Position numbers and translations under genes: made by a program. Below, piece by piece: positions 1-8,521 of a stretch of 40,055 nt of DNA. The stretch comes from Agromyces tardus (GTDB taxonomy: Bacteria > Actinomycetota > Actinomycetes > Actinomycetales > Microbacteriaceae): contig NZ_RHHB01000029.1 of NCBI RefSeq assembly GCF_003710805.1, positions 1 to 40,055 of the forward strand, in the 5' to 3' direction. The notes under the pieces are model-generated. The model worked only from the letters and a program-made list of their open reading frames with translations. It was not told the DNA's origin and ran no database searches. The number at the start of each line of letters is the position of its first letter. The first letter of the stretch is position 1.

Positions 1-147
1 CCCGGCGGCGGGGCGGGCCCGCCGGGTGCGCGAGACGCGTGGCGGGCGGCCCGCGGCATCCGCTCGCCGCAGCTCGGCTGCCAGCGGGTCGGATGCCGCG
101 AGGGCGGCGGGCGGGGGCGTGCCCTCGGTCTCAGTCAGGTTGGACAT
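1..147 (-). CDS. ABC transporter permease, N-terminal fragment (runs off the window)
   Basis: An open frame of 49 codons starts at an ATG read on the minus strand at 147 and runs off the left edge. A strong ribosome binding site (GGAGGA, 155-160) lies 7 bases before the ATG. The visible residues are an Ala/Pro/Arg-rich cytoplasmic leader with no membrane segment yet. It begins 33 bp after the stop of a sugar-binding lipoprotein on the same strand. In that position carbohydrate ABC operons normally carry the MalF-type permease, which often has such a leader. The permease call therefore rests on context; only the start and reading frame are directly seen. Confidence 0.6.
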   Translation of the reverse strand, partial: MSNLTETEGTPPPAALAASDPLAAELRRADAAGRPPRVSRTRRARPAAG

Positions 148-180
148 GTCGGTCCTCCGGGGTCGCCCCCGCCTCCTCGA

Positions 181-1482
181 TCAGCCCTCGACCTCGGCGC
201 GGGCGTCGGCCCACTTCGAGTTGAGCTCGGCGAAGTAGGAGTCCTTGTCGCCGTCGGCGGCACCGCGGGCGATGTCCACGAGCTTCTGGCGGTACAGGTT
301 GCCCCACAGGTCGATCTCGGCGGTATTGAAGATGTCGGTCAGCAGACTCTCCTTGCCGGCCGGGGCGGGCGTCAGCTCGACGTACTCGACCCCGAGCGTG
401 TCGAAGTCCGCGAGGGTCGCCGGCGTGGGGCCGTCGAGGGTCGGTGCGATGCCGCCCTGGTCCTCGGCGTAGCCCGACTCGTTCGCGAACCAGTCGATCC
501 AGGCACGCGCGGCGGCCTTGTGCTCGGAGTGGATGTTGACGGCGTTCTTGTAGTCGCCCGAGATGGTCGAGTGGAACGCGCCGTCGACCTGGTTCGGGAA
601 CGGCCAGTAGCCGATGTCGTCGGCCGACCCGCCCGCGTCCTCCGCGGCCTGCTGCATCTGCACGACGGCCCACGAGCCGAGCACCATCGCACCGACCTTG
701 CCGCTGCCGAGGAGTCCCTTCGACTCCTCCCAGTTGGTGGTCAGCGGGTCCTCCTCGGTGAGGCCCTCGTGCACGGCGTCGAACAGGAGCGAGTCGATGA
801 GGTAGTGGTCCTCGCCCTTCGACCAGGGGTCGTCGATCTCGGTGTAGTGGATCGGCGCATCCGGGTTCGCGGTGGGCGTGCCCTGGTTGCCCTCCCACTG
901 CGACAGCGGCCAGCCGTCCTTGTAGTTCGTGTAGAGCGGGATGGCGTCGGTGTCGTCCTTGATCGCCTGCAGGGCGTCGAGGAACTCGGCGGGCGTCGTG
1001 GGCGCCTCGGTGACGCCCGCCGCCTCGAAGACCTTCTTGTTCACGACGATGCCCGACGCGTTGCCGGTGATGGCGACGCCGTAGGCCTGGCCGTCGTAGG
1101 ACTGCTCGTCGACGAAGCGGTACTGCTCCTTGAGCTCGTCGACGGTGCCGAGCGGCTCGAAGTAGGTGGCGAGCTGGTCCTTCGTGATCGTGTTCGGAAT
1201 GAGCAGCACGTCGCCGTAGTCGTCGGTGTTCATGCGCGTCGCGACTTCGCCCTCGTAGTCGGTGATCGCCTCGAACGTGACGTTCACGTCGGGGTACTGC
1301 TTCTCGAACTCGGCCTTGTAGTCCTGGAAGACGGTGTCGACGATGTCGGTGCGCTGGGTGAGCACGGTGATGTCGCCGGCGATCGCGTCGGGATCGCCCG
1401 AGTCGCCGCCGCCGGCGCAGCCCGCGAGCAGCATCGCGGAGGTCGCGGCGAGCGCGATGCCGCCGATGAGTCTGGTTGCCAT
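181..1482 (-). CDS. Carbohydrate ABC transporter substrate-binding lipoprotein
   Basis: This 433-aa protein opens with a lipoprotein signal peptide whose lipobox LLAGC places the modified cysteine at residue 22. The mature part has the family 1 extracellular solute-binding (MalE/UgpB-like) look: an early DIVDTVFQDYKAEFEKQYPD helix region and a WIDWFANES segment near the C-terminus. It would capture a sugar or oligosaccharide outside the membrane and hand it to the permease that follows. The start is supported by AGGAGAAGGAACC just before the ATG. It diverges from a LacI regulator, so sugar-responsive control is likely. The substrate cannot be read from the sequence, though the nearby acetyl-xylan esterase hints at a plant hemicellulose product. 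Confidence 0.92.
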   Translation of the reverse strand: MATRLIGGIALAATSAMLLAGCAGGGDSGDPDAIAGDITVLTQRTDIVDTVFQDYKAEFEKQYPDVNVTFEAITDYEGEVATRMNTDDYGDVLLIPNTITKDQLATYFEPLGTVDELKEQYRFVDEQSYDGQAYGVAITGNASGIVVNKKVFEAAGVTEAPTTPAEFLDALQAIKDDTDAIPLYTNYKDGWPLSQWEGNQGTPTANPDAPIHYTEIDDPWSKGEDHYLIDSLLFDAVHEGLTEEDPLTTNWEESKGLLGSGKVGAMVLGSWAVVQMQQAAEDAGGSADDIGYWPFPNQVDGAFHSTISGDYKNAVNIHSEHKAAARAWIDWFANESGYAEDQGGIAPTLDGPTPATLADFDTLGVEYVELTPAPAGKESLLTDIFNTAEIDLWGNLYRQKLVDIARGAADGDKDSYFAELNSKWADARAEVEG

Positions 1483-1575
1483 GGTTCCTTCTCCTGTTCG
1501 GTATCACCGTTGATCCGCTGGAACACGACCGCGACTTCACGTCTTCGGGATCTCCTGGTGCGGTGTTCGCGGGCC

Positions 1576-1605
1576 AGCGTATGAGCGTGGTCGCGCCGTC
1601 GTCAA
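1576..1605 (-). promoter_or_regulatory. Sigma-70-type promoter of the binding-protein operon
   Basis: Read on the minus strand, a -35 TTGACG (1605-1600) is followed after 18 bp by a -10 TACGCT (1581-1576). This leaves a leader of roughly 90 nt before the lipoprotein ATG at 1482. Both hexamers are close to actinobacterial consensus and face the lipoprotein gene. Confidence 0.6.
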
Positions 1606-1705
1606 GCCGGGATGTCAGCGTTGTCTCGACGTGTCCGACGAGTCCATGACGGCATGGTTCTGGCTTTCATCAGGCATTTCATTCCTGCGTTGCCGATGAC
1701 CTGCC

Positions 1706-1734
1706 TTCCCGATGTCCGGGAAATGTCCTACGCT
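1706..1734 (+). promoter_or_regulatory. lacI-family gene promoter with an overlapping inverted repeat
   Basis: A perfect inverted repeat TTCCCG-ATGTC-CGGGAA occupies 1706-1722. A -10 TACGCT lies at 1729-1734. The left arm sits exactly where a -35 hexamer would be (17-bp spacer), so a protein bound there would control the regulator gene starting at 1778. The odd 5-bp spacer is not the usual CG-centred LacI operator, so the binding protein is uncertain. Confidence 0.4.
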
Positions 1735-1777
1735 GTCATAGGCGGATGCCGCGCCCGCGACGAGATCGGAGCAACCG

Positions 1778-2788
1778 ATGACCACCCAGACCCGGGCCAC
1801 CCTCGAAGACGTCGCGCGCCTCGCGGGAGTGAGCTCGAAGACGGTGTCGCGCGTCTACGGCGGAGCCGCGAGCGTCTCCCCCACCACGCGCGAGGCGGTG
1901 CTCTCGGCGGCGAAGCGGCTCCGATTCCGCCCGAACACGCTCGCCCGCAGCCTCCGCAGCGGCGGCGTCACGAACACGGTCGCGTTCGTCATCGGCGACA
2001 TCCGCAACCCGTTCTACTTCCACGTGGCCGCGGGCATCGAGCGCGAGCTCGCCGAGCGCGGGCTCACGATGATCCTCGCGACGACCGACGACTCGCCCGA
2101 CAGCGAATCGGTCGTGGTCGACGCGCTCATCGCGCAGCGGGTGCGGGCGCTGCTGCTCATCCCGATCTCCGACGACCAGTCCTACCTCGAGGGCGAGCGC
2201 CAGCTCGGCATGCCCGTCATCAGCGTCGACCGACCCGCGCGCGACCTCGTCGCCGACGCCGTCGTGCTCGACAACCGCAGCGGCATGGCCGAGGCCGTGC
2301 GGTCGCTCACGGCGATCGGGCACCGCCGCATCGGGTTCGTGAGCAACCCGTCGGAGATGTACACGCTGCACGAGCGCCTCACCGGCTACCGGGAGGCACT
2401 GCGCGAGGTCGGGGTCACCGACACCGCCCGGTGGGAGCGGCTCGACAACGACCCGTCGATCACCGCCGAGGAGGCCGTGCGCTCCCTGCTCGAGAGCGAC
2501 GATCCGCCCACCGCGATCGTCACGGGCAACAACCGCGCGACCACGGGCGCGATGCGCGTGCTGCGCGAGCGCGGCGGCGACGTGGCGCTCATCGGCTTCG
2601 ACGACTTCGAACTCGCCGACATGCTCGGCATCTCGGTCGTCGCCTACGACACGATGGAGCTCGGCCGCGCCGCCGCGCGGCTCACCCTCGAACGGCTCGA
2701 CGACCCCACGGGCTTCACCCGCCAGGTCGTGATCCCGACGCGGCTCGTGCAGCGCGGGTCGGGCGAGATCCCGCCGCCCGCGGCGTAG
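1778..2788 (+). CDS. LacI-family transcriptional regulator
   Basis: This 336-aa protein has the N-terminal LacI helix-turn-helix (residues about 8-28, LEDVARLAGVSSKTVSRV) and the hinge region with FRPNTLARSLR. A periplasmic-binding-protein-like effector domain follows (FVIGDIRNPFYFHVAAGIE, VISVDRPA, ALIGFDDFELADMLG). It should be a dimeric repressor released by a sugar ligand. GGAG at 1768-1771 supports the ATG. It is divergent from the sugar-binding lipoprotein gene at 1482 and convergent with a CE7 esterase, so these are its likely targets. Length and domain order are normal for the family. Confidence 0.95.
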   Translation: MTTQTRATLEDVARLAGVSSKTVSRVYGGAASVSPTTREAVLSAAKRLRFRPNTLARSLRSGGVTNTVAFVIGDIRNPFYFHVAAGIERELAERGLTMILATTDDSPDSESVVVDALIAQRVRALLLIPISDDQSYLEGERQLGMPVISVDRPARDLVADAVVLDNRSGMAEAVRSLTAIGHRRIGFVSNPSEMYTLHERLTGYREALREVGVTDTARWERLDNDPSITAEEAVRSLLESDDPPTAIVTGNNRATTGAMRVLRERGGDVALIGFDDFELADMLGISVVAYDTMELGRAAARLTLERLDDPTGFTRQVVIPTRLVQRGSGEIPPPAA

Positions 2789-2791
2789 TCG

Positions 2792-3763
2792 TCAGCCCGC
2801 GAGCCGCGCCGCGAGCCACGCGGCCTGGCGCTGCCAGTGCAGGCCCTGCCCGCCTTCGTGCTCGTTGAACGCGTACTCCACGACCTCGGCGCCGACGCCG
2901 TGGTGGTTCGCCGCGGCGTAGACCGTCGACGGCGGGCAGATCGGGTCCATGAGCGCCACCGAGACGAGCGAGGGCGCCGTCGCGCGCTTCGAGAAGTGGA
3001 TGCCGTCGAAGTAGGCGAGCGTCGAGAAGACCGTCTCGGCGGCGTCGCGGTGCACCGCGAGGTAGCGCACGATCTCGTTGTAGGGGTCGCGGTCGGTGAG
3101 GCCCACCGCCCGCTCGAAGTGGCTGAGGAACGGCACGTCGGGCATCGCGCCCACGAGCCCCTCCACGAGACCGGCCGCGGCGATGGCGATGCCGCCGCCC
3201 TGGCTGCCGCCGGTCACGGCCACGCGCGACGCATCGACGACGTCGAGCGAGCGCACCGCGTCGACGGCCAGCACCGCATCGGTGAAGACGCGGCGGTAGT
3301 AGTAGTCGGCGGGGTCGTCGATGCCGCGGGTCATGAAGCCGGGGAACGAGGCGCCCGTCCCGTGCGGGTCGGGCGTGCTGCCGCCGGTCCCCCACGCGCT
3401 GCCCTGTCCGCGGGTGTCCATGAAGAAATGGGCGTACCCGGATGCCGCCCACTGCAGCCGCTCGTGCGGCAGGCCCCGCCCGCCGCCGTAGCCGTTGTAC
3501 TCGACGACCGTGGGCAGCGGCCCCGCGGCATCCGCCGGCACGAGGAACCAGCCCCGCACCGGGTCGCCCGCGTAGCCCGAGAACTCGACGTCGTAGACCT
3601 CGACGAGCGAGAGCGGCGAGTCGACCCGCGTGAGCCGGGGCGGCTCGGCGACGGCACGGGACTCGGCGAGCGTCGACTGCCAGAACGCGTCGAAGTCGAC
3701 CGGTTCGGCGACCTCGGGCCGGTACGTGCGGAGTTCGTCGGCGGGCAGGTCGAACCGGGGCAT
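2792..3763 (-). CDS. Acetyl-xylan esterase / cephalosporin-C deacetylase family (CE7)
   Basis: This 323-aa alpha/beta-hydrolase has all the CE7 landmarks. The sequence YNGYGGGRGLPH lies near residue 90, the RGQGSAWG motif near 118, the nucleophile elbow GGSQGGG has Ser187, and Asp273 (LMDPICPP) and His302 (FNEHEGG) complete the triad. CE7 enzymes remove acetyl groups from acetylated xylo-oligosaccharides and are typically cytoplasmic; no signal peptide is present here. The ATG is preceded by AAGGAG. It ends 3 bp after the convergent LacI gene, which suggests one sugar-uptake and deacetylation locus with the ABC transporter. Specificity for xylan over other acetyl esters is family knowledge, not proven here. 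Confidence 0.93.
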   Translation of the reverse strand: MPRFDLPADELRTYRPEVAEPVDFDAFWQSTLAESRAVAEPPRLTRVDSPLSLVEVYDVEFSGYAGDPVRGWFLVPADAAGPLPTVVEYNGYGGGRGLPHERLQWAASGYAHFFMDTRGQGSAWGTGGSTPDPHGTGASFPGFMTRGIDDPADYYYRRVFTDAVLAVDAVRSLDVVDASRVAVTGGSQGGGIAIAAAGLVEGLVGAMPDVPFLSHFERAVGLTDRDPYNEIVRYLAVHRDAAETVFSTLAYFDGIHFSKRATAPSLVSVALMDPICPPSTVYAAANHHGVGAEVVEYAFNEHEGGQGLHWQRQAAWLAARLAG

Positions 3764-3836
3764 GCGGGCTCCTTCGCGGGATGACGGGTTCGGGCGGACC
3801 GGAGGCTCAGCGTAGCGGAGCGGTTCGGCGACCGGG

Positions 3837-3849
3837 TACGGTCGGCGGG
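3837..3849 (+). promoter_or_regulatory. -10 box of a likely leaderless transcript
   Basis: TACGGT (3837-3842) fits the actinobacterial TANNNT -10 and lies 6 bp before the GTG start at 3849. Transcription would thus begin at or beside the start codon, and no Shine-Dalgarno sequence is seen. Confidence 0.45.
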
Positions 3850-4286
3850 TGAGGAGCCCCAGCGATGCGCCCCGGCCGCCCGTGCGGGTGGTGCTCGTCG
3901 TGGTGCTCGCCTACATCGTGGGCGTCGTCGACATCGTCGCCGGCGTGGTGCTCATCTTCCTGCGCTACCTGCCCGACGTGCAGCGCGAAGGGGACCAGAC
4001 GGTGGTCACGATCTGGGGCGCTGTCATGATCCTGGCCGGGCTGTTCGTGATCGCCGTGGCGTCGGGGCTCACGCGCGGCCGCCACGATGCGCGCGTGCTC
4101 GCGTCGATCGCGGTGGGGCTCTCGGCGCTCATCGCCGTGATCGACGTCTTCGTCACGCCGACCGCCCTCTGGTGGCGGCTCGCCGTCGTCGTCGTCGCGG
4201 GGCTCGTGCTCATCGCGCTGTGGGCGGGCCGGTCGGGCGCGTTCTTCCGCGAGGCGGAACTGCGGCGGCGTCCGGGGCAGGAGTGA
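3849..4286 (+). CDS. Small four-helix membrane protein, function unknown
   Basis: This 145-aa protein has four strongly hydrophobic segments: about residues 12-38, 55-80, 87-108 and 112-133. It ends in a short basic tail. No catalytic motif is visible. The general look matches small actinobacterial four-helix membrane families such as DUF7144, but I cannot assign it firmly. The GTG start directly follows a -10 box, suggesting a leaderless message. Its last 77 bp overlap the 3' end of the convergent P-type ATPase gene, and both reading frames remain open there. Confidence 0.7.
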   Translation: MRSPSDAPRPPVRVVLVVVLAYIVGVVDIVAGVVLIFLRYLPDVQREGDQTVVTIWGAVMILAGLFVIAVASGLTRGRHDARVLASIAVGLSALIAVIDVFVTPTALWWRLAVVVVAGLVLIALWAGRSGAFFREAELRRRPGQE

Positions 4287-6765
4287 TCCGCGAGGCCTGA
4301 TCGCGCGCCACGATGCGTCGGTGCACGAACCGCACGATCTCGATGCCGGCGATCGCGACGACGGCGGTCGCGAGCACGAGCAGCGCCGTCGGCAACGACA
4401 GGGGCACGAACTCGAGGAAGTCCGCCACGAACGGCACCAGGAACGAGAGCACGAGCCCGATCATCATCGACCCGACGATGAGGATCTTCCAGCCGTCGAT
4501 GGGGCGCGACAGCACCGTGAGCACCCACAGGCCCACGATCCCGAGGATGAGCGTCGACCCCGTGCGCAGCTCCTGCTGGCCGATGCCGAGCCCGTCGACG
4601 ATGCGGCTGTAGGCGGTGAGCGAGAGCCCGATCACGATGCCCGCGGGGAGGGCGAACGTGAGCGAGCGGTGCAGGAACCCGGGAAGGTAGCGGCGCAGGT
4701 TCGGCATGAGCGCGAGGAAGAACGCGGGGATGCCGATCGTGAGCCCGTCGGTGAGCGACAGCTGCCGCGGCAGGAACGGGAACTCGAGCAGCATGATGCC
4801 GAAGAGCACGGCGAGCAGCGTGGCGTAGGCGGTCTTCGTGAAGAACAGCATCGAGACGCGCTCGATGTTGGCGATCACCTGGCGTCCCTCGGCGACGACG
4901 CCCGGCAGGTTCGCGAACCTCCCGTCGAGCAGCACGACGCGCGCCACGGCCTTCGTGGCGGGCGATCCCGACTCCATGGCGATGCCGATGTCGGCCTGCT
5001 TGATGGCGAGCGCGTCGTTGACGCCGTCGCCGGTCATCGCGACGACGTGCCCGCGCTCCTGCAGCGCCGTGACGATCGCGCGCTTCTGGTCGGGCGTGAC
5101 GCGGCCGAACACGACGTGCTCGTCGAGCACCCGGCCGAGCTCGGCCGAGTCGACGGGCAGCTCGCGCGCGTCGAATCCCTCGTCGGCGTCGAGGCCCACC
5201 TCCCGGGCGATCGCGGCGACCGTCTGCGGGTTGTCACCCGAGATGATCCGCACCGCCACGTCCTGCTCGGCGAAGTACGCGAGCGTCTCACGGGCGTCGC
5301 CGCGCACCTGCTCGCGGAACGTCAGCAGCGCCACCGGGACGAGCCCGGCGGGCAGCCGCTCCACGTCGGCGTCCTCCTCGGTCATGAGGTGCGGGCTGTG
5401 CGCCAGCACGAGCGTGCGGCGGCCGGTGGCGGCGAGCTCGGCGGCTCGGGCGAGCACGGCGTCGGGCGCGGCATCCGGTGCCCGCGGAGTCGCCGCGAGC
5501 GGCAGGTCGGCACCGCGCCCCTCCGACCCGTAGGCGGATGCCGCGAACACCATCTCGGGCCCGCCGAGCACCCAGGTGCCGAGCCCGTCGAACGCGACCG
5601 CGCTCCACTTGCGCGCCGACGAGAACGGGATGCGCGCCGCCGGCTCGAGCTCGCGCCCCACGGGAAACGGCGCCGCAAGGCATCGCGCGGTGGCGTTCGC
5701 CTCGGGCTCGGTGCCGTACCAGGCGAGCACGTCGTGGAACCCGGCCGGCTCGGCGCCCACGTCGTGCGCCGCGTCGAAGACGATCTCGCCCTCGGTGAGC
5801 GTTCCGGTCTTGTCGAGGCAGATGAGGTCGACCCGTGCGAGCACTTCGACGGCGGCGAGCTCCTGCACGAGCACGTTCCGTCGCGAGAGCTTCACGGCGC
5901 CCACCGCGAACGCGATGCTCGTCATGAGCACGAGACCGAGCGGCACCATCGCCACGACCGACGCGACCGTGCGCACGACGGCGTCCTGCCAGGCGCCCGT
6001 CTCGATCGCCGACGGCCAGCCCCCGGCGTTCACCATCTGCGCGTTGAGCACGAGCAGGCCCACCGGTCCGATGATCCACGCGACCCAGCGCAGCACCCGG
6101 TCGATCGATCGTCGCAGCTCCGAGGCGACGAGCGAGAACTGCTTGGCCTCGCTCGAGAGCCTGTTCGCGAACGAGTCCGCGCCGACCCGCGCGACCACGG
6201 CGGTGCCGCTGCCGCCGATCACGATCGACCCCGAGAGCACCTCGTCGCCGATCACCTTGTCGACGGGATCGGATTCGCCCGTGAGCATCGACTCGTCGAC
6301 CTGCAGGCGATCGGATGCCGCGACCAGCCCGTCGGCCGCGACCTGGTCGCCGGCGCGCAGCACGAGCACGTCGTCGCGCACCACCGCGGCGAGCGCGACC
6401 TCCTGCTCCGCGTCGTCGCGGAGCACGCGCGCGTGCGGCGCGTGGATCAGCGCGAGCTTGTCGAGCGAGCGCTTCGCCCGGTACTCCTGCACCGATCCGA
6501 TGACCATGTTGAAGATCGCGGCGAAGCCGAAGAGGGAGTCCTGCCACCGCCCGATCACGAGCAGCACGAGGAAGCAGCCGAGCACGATCGCGTTGAAGAG
6601 CGTGAAGACGTTGGCGCGCACGATGCTCCACACGCTGCGGCTCGTGGGGCTCTCGAACACGTTCGATTCGCCGCGCGCGACGCGCTCCGCGACCTCGGCC
6701 GCGGTGAGTCCTCGGGGTTCGACCTCGATCGTCGCCACCCGGTCATCACACCACACCCGCGGCAT
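4210..6765 (-). CDS. Cation-transporting P-type ATPase (CtpE-like)
   Basis: This protein of up to 851 aa has the full P-type ATPase set: TGES actuator motif, phosphorylation motif DKTGTLTEG with Asp318, and the hinge TGDGVNDA. It has about ten membrane helices in the 4+6 arrangement. The stretch after transmembrane helix 4 (LVLMTSIAFAVG...LVQEL) resembles mycobacterial CtpE, reported to move Ca2+. Here the helix-4 motif reads MVPLGL where P2-type pumps usually have PEGL, so a cation-ligating Glu is replaced by Leu and the ion is uncertain. A GTG at 6738 is an alternative start that would remove nine residues before VATIEVEPRGL. The gene overlaps its convergent neighbour by 77 bp and diverges from a PfkB kinase. 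Confidence 0.92.
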   Translation of the reverse strand: MPRVWCDDRVATIEVEPRGLTAAEVAERVARGESNVFESPTSRSVWSIVRANVFTLFNAIVLGCFLVLLVIGRWQDSLFGFAAIFNMVIGSVQEYRAKRSLDKLALIHAPHARVLRDDAEQEVALAAVVRDDVLVLRAGDQVAADGLVAASDRLQVDESMLTGESDPVDKVIGDEVLSGSIVIGGSGTAVVARVGADSFANRLSSEAKQFSLVASELRRSIDRVLRWVAWIIGPVGLLVLNAQMVNAGGWPSAIETGAWQDAVVRTVASVVAMVPLGLVLMTSIAFAVGAVKLSRRNVLVQELAAVEVLARVDLICLDKTGTLTEGEIVFDAAHDVGAEPAGFHDVLAWYGTEPEANATARCLAAPFPVGRELEPAARIPFSSARKWSAVAFDGLGTWVLGGPEMVFAASAYGSEGRGADLPLAATPRAPDAAPDAVLARAAELAATGRRTLVLAHSPHLMTEEDADVERLPAGLVPVALLTFREQVRGDARETLAYFAEQDVAVRIISGDNPQTVAAIAREVGLDADEGFDARELPVDSAELGRVLDEHVVFGRVTPDQKRAIVTALQERGHVVAMTGDGVNDALAIKQADIGIAMESGSPATKAVARVVLLDGRFANLPGVVAEGRQVIANIERVSMLFFTKTAYATLLAVLFGIMLLEFPFLPRQLSLTDGLTIGIPAFFLALMPNLRRYLPGFLHRSLTFALPAGIVIGLSLTAYSRIVDGLGIGQQELRTGSTLILGIVGLWVLTVLSRPIDGWKILIVGSMMIGLVLSFLVPFVADFLEFVPLSLPTALLVLATAVVAIAGIEIVRFVHRRIVARDQASRITPAPDAAAVPPRGRTRPTGPPTAR

Positions 6766-6818
6766 CCGGGGCAGGATGGACGCGGACCGCGACGGCCGCG
6801 GCCCGAACGGAGGCGTAC

Positions 6819-7736
6819 GTGAGCGGCAAGGTGGTCATCTCGGGACCGGCATCGTGGAACCGCATCGTGCTGCTCGAGCACCTGCCCGAGCCGGTGCCGC
6901 ACATGCAGTTCGCGCTCGGCGACCACGAGACCGTGGGCGGCACGTCGGCGGGCAAGGCACTGGGACTCGCTGGCCTCGGCCGCGAGGTCGAGCTCTTCAC
7001 GCTCATCGGGTCGGATGCCGACGGCGAGCGCCTGCGCGACGTGCTCGGCCGCGTCCCGGGCCTCGAGCTCGACGTGGTCGAGGGCAGGGTGACCGAGCGG
7101 CACCTCAACCTGATGACGCCCGTCGGCGAGCGGGTGTCGCTCTACCTCTCCACCCCCGACGACGAGCCGGGACCCGACGACGGCCGCATCGAGGCCGCCA
7201 TGGAGGACGCCGCCGTGATCGTCATGGACCTCTCGCCGCGCTCGCGCCGGCTGCTGCCCGACGCGCGTGCGTGCGGCCGGCCGATCTGGACCGACCTGCA
7301 CGACTTCGACGGCGAGTCGGAGTTCCACAGGCCGTTCCTCGAGGCCGCCGACGTGATCTTCATGAACGCCGACCGCATCGGCGACGACCCGGTCCCGTTC
7401 CTGCGGCACTGCGTCGAGGAGGGCGCGTCGCTCGCGGTGTGCACGCTCGGCGCACGCGGCGCCGTCGCGGTCGCCGCGGGGGGCGCGGGGGCCGGGGGCG
7501 CGCCCGGCGACGGCACGGCCGACGGCGAGCGGATGTCGGTGCACGAGGTCGCCGCGGTCCCCGTCGACGTGCTCGACACGAACGGCGCGGGTGACGCGTT
7601 CATGGCCGGCGTGCTGCACGCGACGCTCGAGGGGGCCGCGCTCGACGAGGCCCTCGCCGCGGGCGCGCGCCACGCGGCATCCGTGCTGACGACCCGCCAC
7701 CTGCACCCGAGCCTCGACGCGCTGCTCGGCGGCTGA
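6819..7736 (+). CDS. PfkB-family carbohydrate/nucleoside kinase
   Basis: This 305-aa protein has the PfkB fold signatures. The N-terminal glycine-rich segment (GGTSAGKALGLAGLG) is present, and the C-terminal signature DTNGAGDAFMAGV holds the catalytic base Asp259. It would phosphorylate a sugar or related alcohol with ATP. A low-complexity Gly/Ala insertion (residues about 222-236) lies in a region that varies in the family. The start is a GTG with CGGAGG at 6808-6813. The substrate cannot be told from sequence, and none of the neighbours is a sugar gene. Confidence 0.9.
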   Translation: MSGKVVISGPASWNRIVLLEHLPEPVPHMQFALGDHETVGGTSAGKALGLAGLGREVELFTLIGSDADGERLRDVLGRVPGLELDVVEGRVTERHLNLMTPVGERVSLYLSTPDDEPGPDDGRIEAAMEDAAVIVMDLSPRSRRLLPDARACGRPIWTDLHDFDGESEFHRPFLEAADVIFMNADRIGDDPVPFLRHCVEEGASLAVCTLGARGAVAVAAGGAGAGGAPGDGTADGERMSVHEVAAVPVDVLDTNGAGDAFMAGVLHATLEGAALDEALAAGARHAASVLTTRHLHPSLDALLGG

Positions 7737-7777
7737 CCGGCGCCTGACCGACGGCTGACCGACGGCCGCGCGCCGCG

Positions 7778-8422
7778 TCAGCCGGCGTCGTCGAGGTCGC
7801 CGAGCACCTCGAGCGGCGACTCGACGTCGCCCCGCCACGCCTCGACGCCCTCGCGCACCGCGAGCGCGGCGACCACGAGGGCCGCGACGGAGTCCGCCCA
7901 CATCCAGCCGAACAGCGCGTTGAGGAGCAGGCCGAGCAGCACCGTGCCCGAGAGGTAGGCGCAGAGCAGCAGCTGCTTCGAGTCGGCCACCACGCTGCGG
8001 GAGCCCAGCTCGCGGCCGGTGCGGAACTCGAACCACGCCAGCAGCGGCATGACGATGAGGCTCAGCGTCGCGATCGCGATGCCGAGCGGGCTCTGCTCGA
8101 CGGCCTGCGCGCCGCTGAGGGTGAGGATCGCGTCGACCGTCACGTAGGCGGCGAGCGCGAAGAACGCGATGGCGATCGCCCGCACGGTGGGTCGCTCCCA
8201 GCGCTCAGGGTCCTTCCGCGTGAACTGCCACGCCACGGCCGCCGCCGAGAGCACCTCCACGACGGAGTCGAGCCCGAAGCCGATCAGTGCCGCCGACGAG
8301 GCGATCGACCCCGCAGTGATCGCCACGATCGCCTCGATCACGTTGTAGGCGATCGTGATGCCCACGATGAAGCGCACGCGGCGGTGCAGCCGCGCCCGGC
8401 GCTCGGCGCCGATGGCGGTCAT
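7778..8422 (-). CDS. Cation diffusion facilitator-type transporter
   Basis: This 214-aa membrane protein has about six hydrophobic segments. It carries CDF-like features: GFGLDSVVEVLSA in helix 2 (the metal-site Asp plus a nearby Glu) and SVVADSKQLLLCAYLS with MWADSVAALVV in helices 5-6, again with Asp residues. It lacks the cytoplasmic C-terminal domain of larger CDF proteins, as in the short actinobacterial cation transporters. I chose the ATG at 8422 because MTAIGAERRARLHRRVRF gives a normal basic N-terminus; the longer frame upstream is shadow. It is divergent from the DUF389 gene (99-bp gap). Confidence 0.88.
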   Translation of the reverse strand: MTAIGAERRARLHRRVRFIVGITIAYNVIEAIVAITAGSIASSAALIGFGLDSVVEVLSAAAVAWQFTRKDPERWERPTVRAIAIAFFALAAYVTVDAILTLSGAQAVEQSPLGIAIATLSLIVMPLLAWFEFRTGRELGSRSVVADSKQLLLCAYLSGTVLLGLLLNALFGWMWADSVAALVVAALAVREGVEAWRGDVESPLEVLGDLDDAG

Positions 8423-8521
8423 CGGAGCAGCAGGCCGGGGGGCCGGGTCGGCGTGGTCACGGGGTCGATGGTACCCGCGCGGCATCCGCCCGCTCGGGCC
8501 GCCGGGTGCGATCATGCCCAC

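Noticed and set aside
131..1540. Alternative minus-strand frame across the first binding-protein gene
   Set aside because: Its translation is Arg/His-rich without signal peptide or domain. The overlapping frame gives a complete lipoprotein.
1608..1740. Two similar ATGNCAGCGTNG strings as LacI operators
   Set aside because: They lie in opposite orientation and share only one half-site. Neither is a convincing CG-centred palindrome.
4321..6822. Long plus-strand frame opposite the P-type ATPase
   Set aside because: It has His/Arg/Glu-rich low-complexity translation with no motifs, typical of an antisense shadow of a GC-rich gene.
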